Virus record (IMG/VR): IMGVR_UViG_3300010883_000674
Coordinates: 1-20,363 of that record
Reading direction: 5' to 3' (one strand)
DNA: 20,363 bases
Origin: a virus
Shown here: in pieces, positions 18,988-20,363 of the stretch
How positions within the stretch are numbered: position 1 is the first letter of the stretch
Layout: the number at the start of each line of letters is the position of its first letter
Translations under genes and position numbers: made by a program
The notes under the pieces: model-generated
Databases searched by the model: none
Told to the model about the DNA's origin: nothing
The model's input: only the letters and a program-made list of their open reading frames with translations

Positions 18988-20363
18988 AGCAAACAATGAC
19001 CTTCGGTATTAAAACTGAAGGAGTAGCGAAGGCTAAAAGTGATATTGATGGGGTAGCGTCTGCATCTAAGAATGCTGAGGCTGCTCAAGAGGACTTAAAT
19101 GAGTCTGTCGAAGAAGGAGGAGTAGCGTTAGGTGGTATGGCAGGAGGTGCGATTACGGCATTCAAGGGAGTAGTAGGAGGAGTTAAGAAGGCAGTACTCG
19201 GAATGCGTACCCTGAAGGGGGCAATGATGGCGACAGGTATAGGTGCGCTTGTCGTTCTTGTAGCCTCTCTGATGATGTACTTCACTAAGACAAAGAAGGG
19301 AGCAGAGGTTCTGCAGGTAGCTACGGCAGGGCTAGGGGCAGTCTTCGGAGTTATGACTGATGTATTGTCCAAGATTGGGGAAACGATGGTATGGGCGTTT
19401 AATAGTCCACAGGAAGCAATCCAAGCTGTAAGTGATAAAATAGCAGCAGTAGGGGCGTGGTTCTCTGACTTAGGGAATTACTTAAGGGAAGTCTTTCTAT
19501 TCTCAATGCTCAAAATAAAAAGGTCTTTCTTATCTCTTGCTGCTGCTTCTGCTGAGTTTTTAGGATTTGATGCTTCGGATATGAGGGCAGAAATTCGCTC
19601 AATAGATAAAGAGCTAAATGCAAGCGTAGAAAGGATGGAGATAGCGTCTGATAAAGTGACTGCTCCACTAAAAGAAGCGTGGGATAATGTAGTGGAAGGT
19701 GTCACTAATTTTATTGAGACAGTCTCTACGGCAATCAAATCAGCAACCGCACTTGAGAAGAGAGCAGTAGCGTTAGCAGATGCGCAACGTGCTTTAGGAG
19801 TCGAATTTGCTCAGACGAGACAAGCGATACGAGAGCAGAAGATTATAGCTGAAGACATAAATGAGACTTTTGAAAAGAGGATAGCAGCCTTGCAGAAGGC
19901 AGGTACGATGGAGTCAGATTTAGCTGCTAAGAGTTTGGCGTTAGCACAAGAGGCAGTAGATATTAAGAGGGCTCAGAATGACATAACGGAATCAACGGCA
20001 GAGGACTTACAGGCTCTCGCAGACTTGGAAATAGCCCTTGCTCAGGCACAGACTGAATCACTCGGAAAGCAGACTGAGTTAATGATGAAGTTGAATGCGC
20101 TCTATACGGCACAAGGGGCTGCAATTAAAGCAATAGAAGATGCTGAGCAGAAGCGTATAAGTGCTATGATTGCGAGTCAGAAAGAGATAGATGATATTCT
20201 TACTGACGCTCAGACTTTAGAACTACAAAAGATAGAAGCCTTTTGGAAGAAGAAGAGAGATGACGCTAAACTACAAAGTCAGATATTAATAGGTGACAAA
20301 GAAGCAGAGCAGAAGCAGATAGACGCTGTAAATAAGAAGTATGCGGTTAAAGAGATAGCAGCC
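18984..20363 (+). CDS. Tape measure protein (3' part beyond window)
   Basis: The ATG at 18984 overlaps the previous stop (ATGA), and the frame is open to the last base, giving 460 visible residues of a longer protein. It has an N-terminal helical stretch rich in Ala/Gly/Glu (GVAKAKSDIDGVASASKNAE), a hydrophobic segment at about 80-101 (ATGIGALVVLVASLMMYF), then a second one and long coiled coils with Ala/Glu/Lys/Gln repeats (ALADAQRALGVEFAQTRQAI and later EAEQKQIDAVNK). This is the usual layout of tape measure proteins, which set tail length and help deliver DNA into the host. It comes after, not before, the large tail-tip-like genes. Confidence 0.8.
   Translation, partial: MKQTMTFGIKTEGVAKAKSDIDGVASASKNAEAAQEDLNESVEEGGVALGGMAGGAITAFKGVVGGVKKAVLGMRTLKGAMMATGIGALVVLVASLMMYFTKTKKGAEVLQVATAGLGAVFGVMTDVLSKIGETMVWAFNSPQEAIQAVSDKIAAVGAWFSDLGNYLREVFLFSMLKIKRSFLSLAAASAEFLGFDASDMRAEIRSIDKELNASVERMEIASDKVTAPLKEAWDNVVEGVTNFIETVSTAIKSATALEKRAVALADAQRALGVEFAQTRQAIREQKIIAEDINETFEKRIAALQKAGTMESDLAAKSLALAQEAVDIKRAQNDITESTAEDLQALADLEIALAQAQTESLGKQTELMMKLNALYTAQGAAIKAIEDAEQKRISAMIASQKEIDDILTDAQTLELQKIEAFWKKKRDDAKLQSQILIGDKEAEQKQIDAVNKKYAVKEIAA

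Noticed and set aside
1-20363. CRISPR arrays, insertion sequences, rRNA or integrase genes
   Set aside because: No regularly spaced repeats, transposase motifs, tyrosine or serine recombinase motifs or rRNA-like sequence were seen.

Overview
This 20.4 kb window is a stretch of tailed double-stranded DNA phage genome (or prophage) read entirely from the + strand. The host is probably a member of Bacteroidota (Flavobacteriia-like). The evidence is the near absence of Shine-Dalgarno sequences, short A/T-rich leaders before start codons, a promoter of the Bacteroidota type (TTG, 20 nt, TATATTTG) at 2257-2287, and tail and replication proteins that resemble families common in phages of this group. 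Genes are packed with 1-40 nt overlaps, many of the ATGA or TAATG type. A tape-measure protein without any visible sheath gene suggests a siphovirus, but this is inference.

Layout. (1) 1-3731: early accessory region. It holds an ArdC-like antirestriction protein cut by the left edge, several small unknown proteins, a possible ssDNA-binding protein and two small HTH regulators. The gaps contain G/C hairpins, including a tRNA-like acceptor plus T-arm element, and a leader repeated twice (hairpin, ATAATTTCAAT, ATG). (2) 3738-7590: recombination, replication and regulation. This comprises a PD-(D/E)XK exonuclease, a winged-helix replication protein, an unknown replication-region protein, a NinG-like zinc protein, a small sigma-like factor, a Cys-rich zinc-binding protein and a stand-alone DnaA domain IV-like protein. 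(3) 7553-11334: a four-gene, translationally coupled cassette consisting of a ParB-like protein, a fold-type II PLP enzyme, a helical domain fused to a P-loop kinase (5-hydroxymethyl-dU DNA kinase/aGPT-pyrophosphorylase-like), and a TET/JBP-like Fe(II)/2-oxoglutarate dioxygenase. This reads as a DNA base hypermodification pathway and is the most interesting part of the window. (4) 11327-12843: small and large terminase subunits, directly coupled to the cassette. (5) 12873-20363: tail module with a probable -1 frameshift at a T10 run, tail completion-like proteins, two large tail-tip candidates, two small membrane proteins and the start of the tape measure, which runs off the right edge. No portal, major capsid or protease gene follows the terminase.

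Beyond the genes, reading the whole window found no GATC, CATG, GGCC or CCGG at all, while AGCT, GTAC, TCGA, GCGC and CTAG are present. Together with the ArdC-like protein and the predicted base modification, this suggests a phage under heavy restriction pressure that uses several defences at once: site loss, a protein anti-restriction factor and chemical modification. All functional names rest on motif recognition by eye; no database search was possible.
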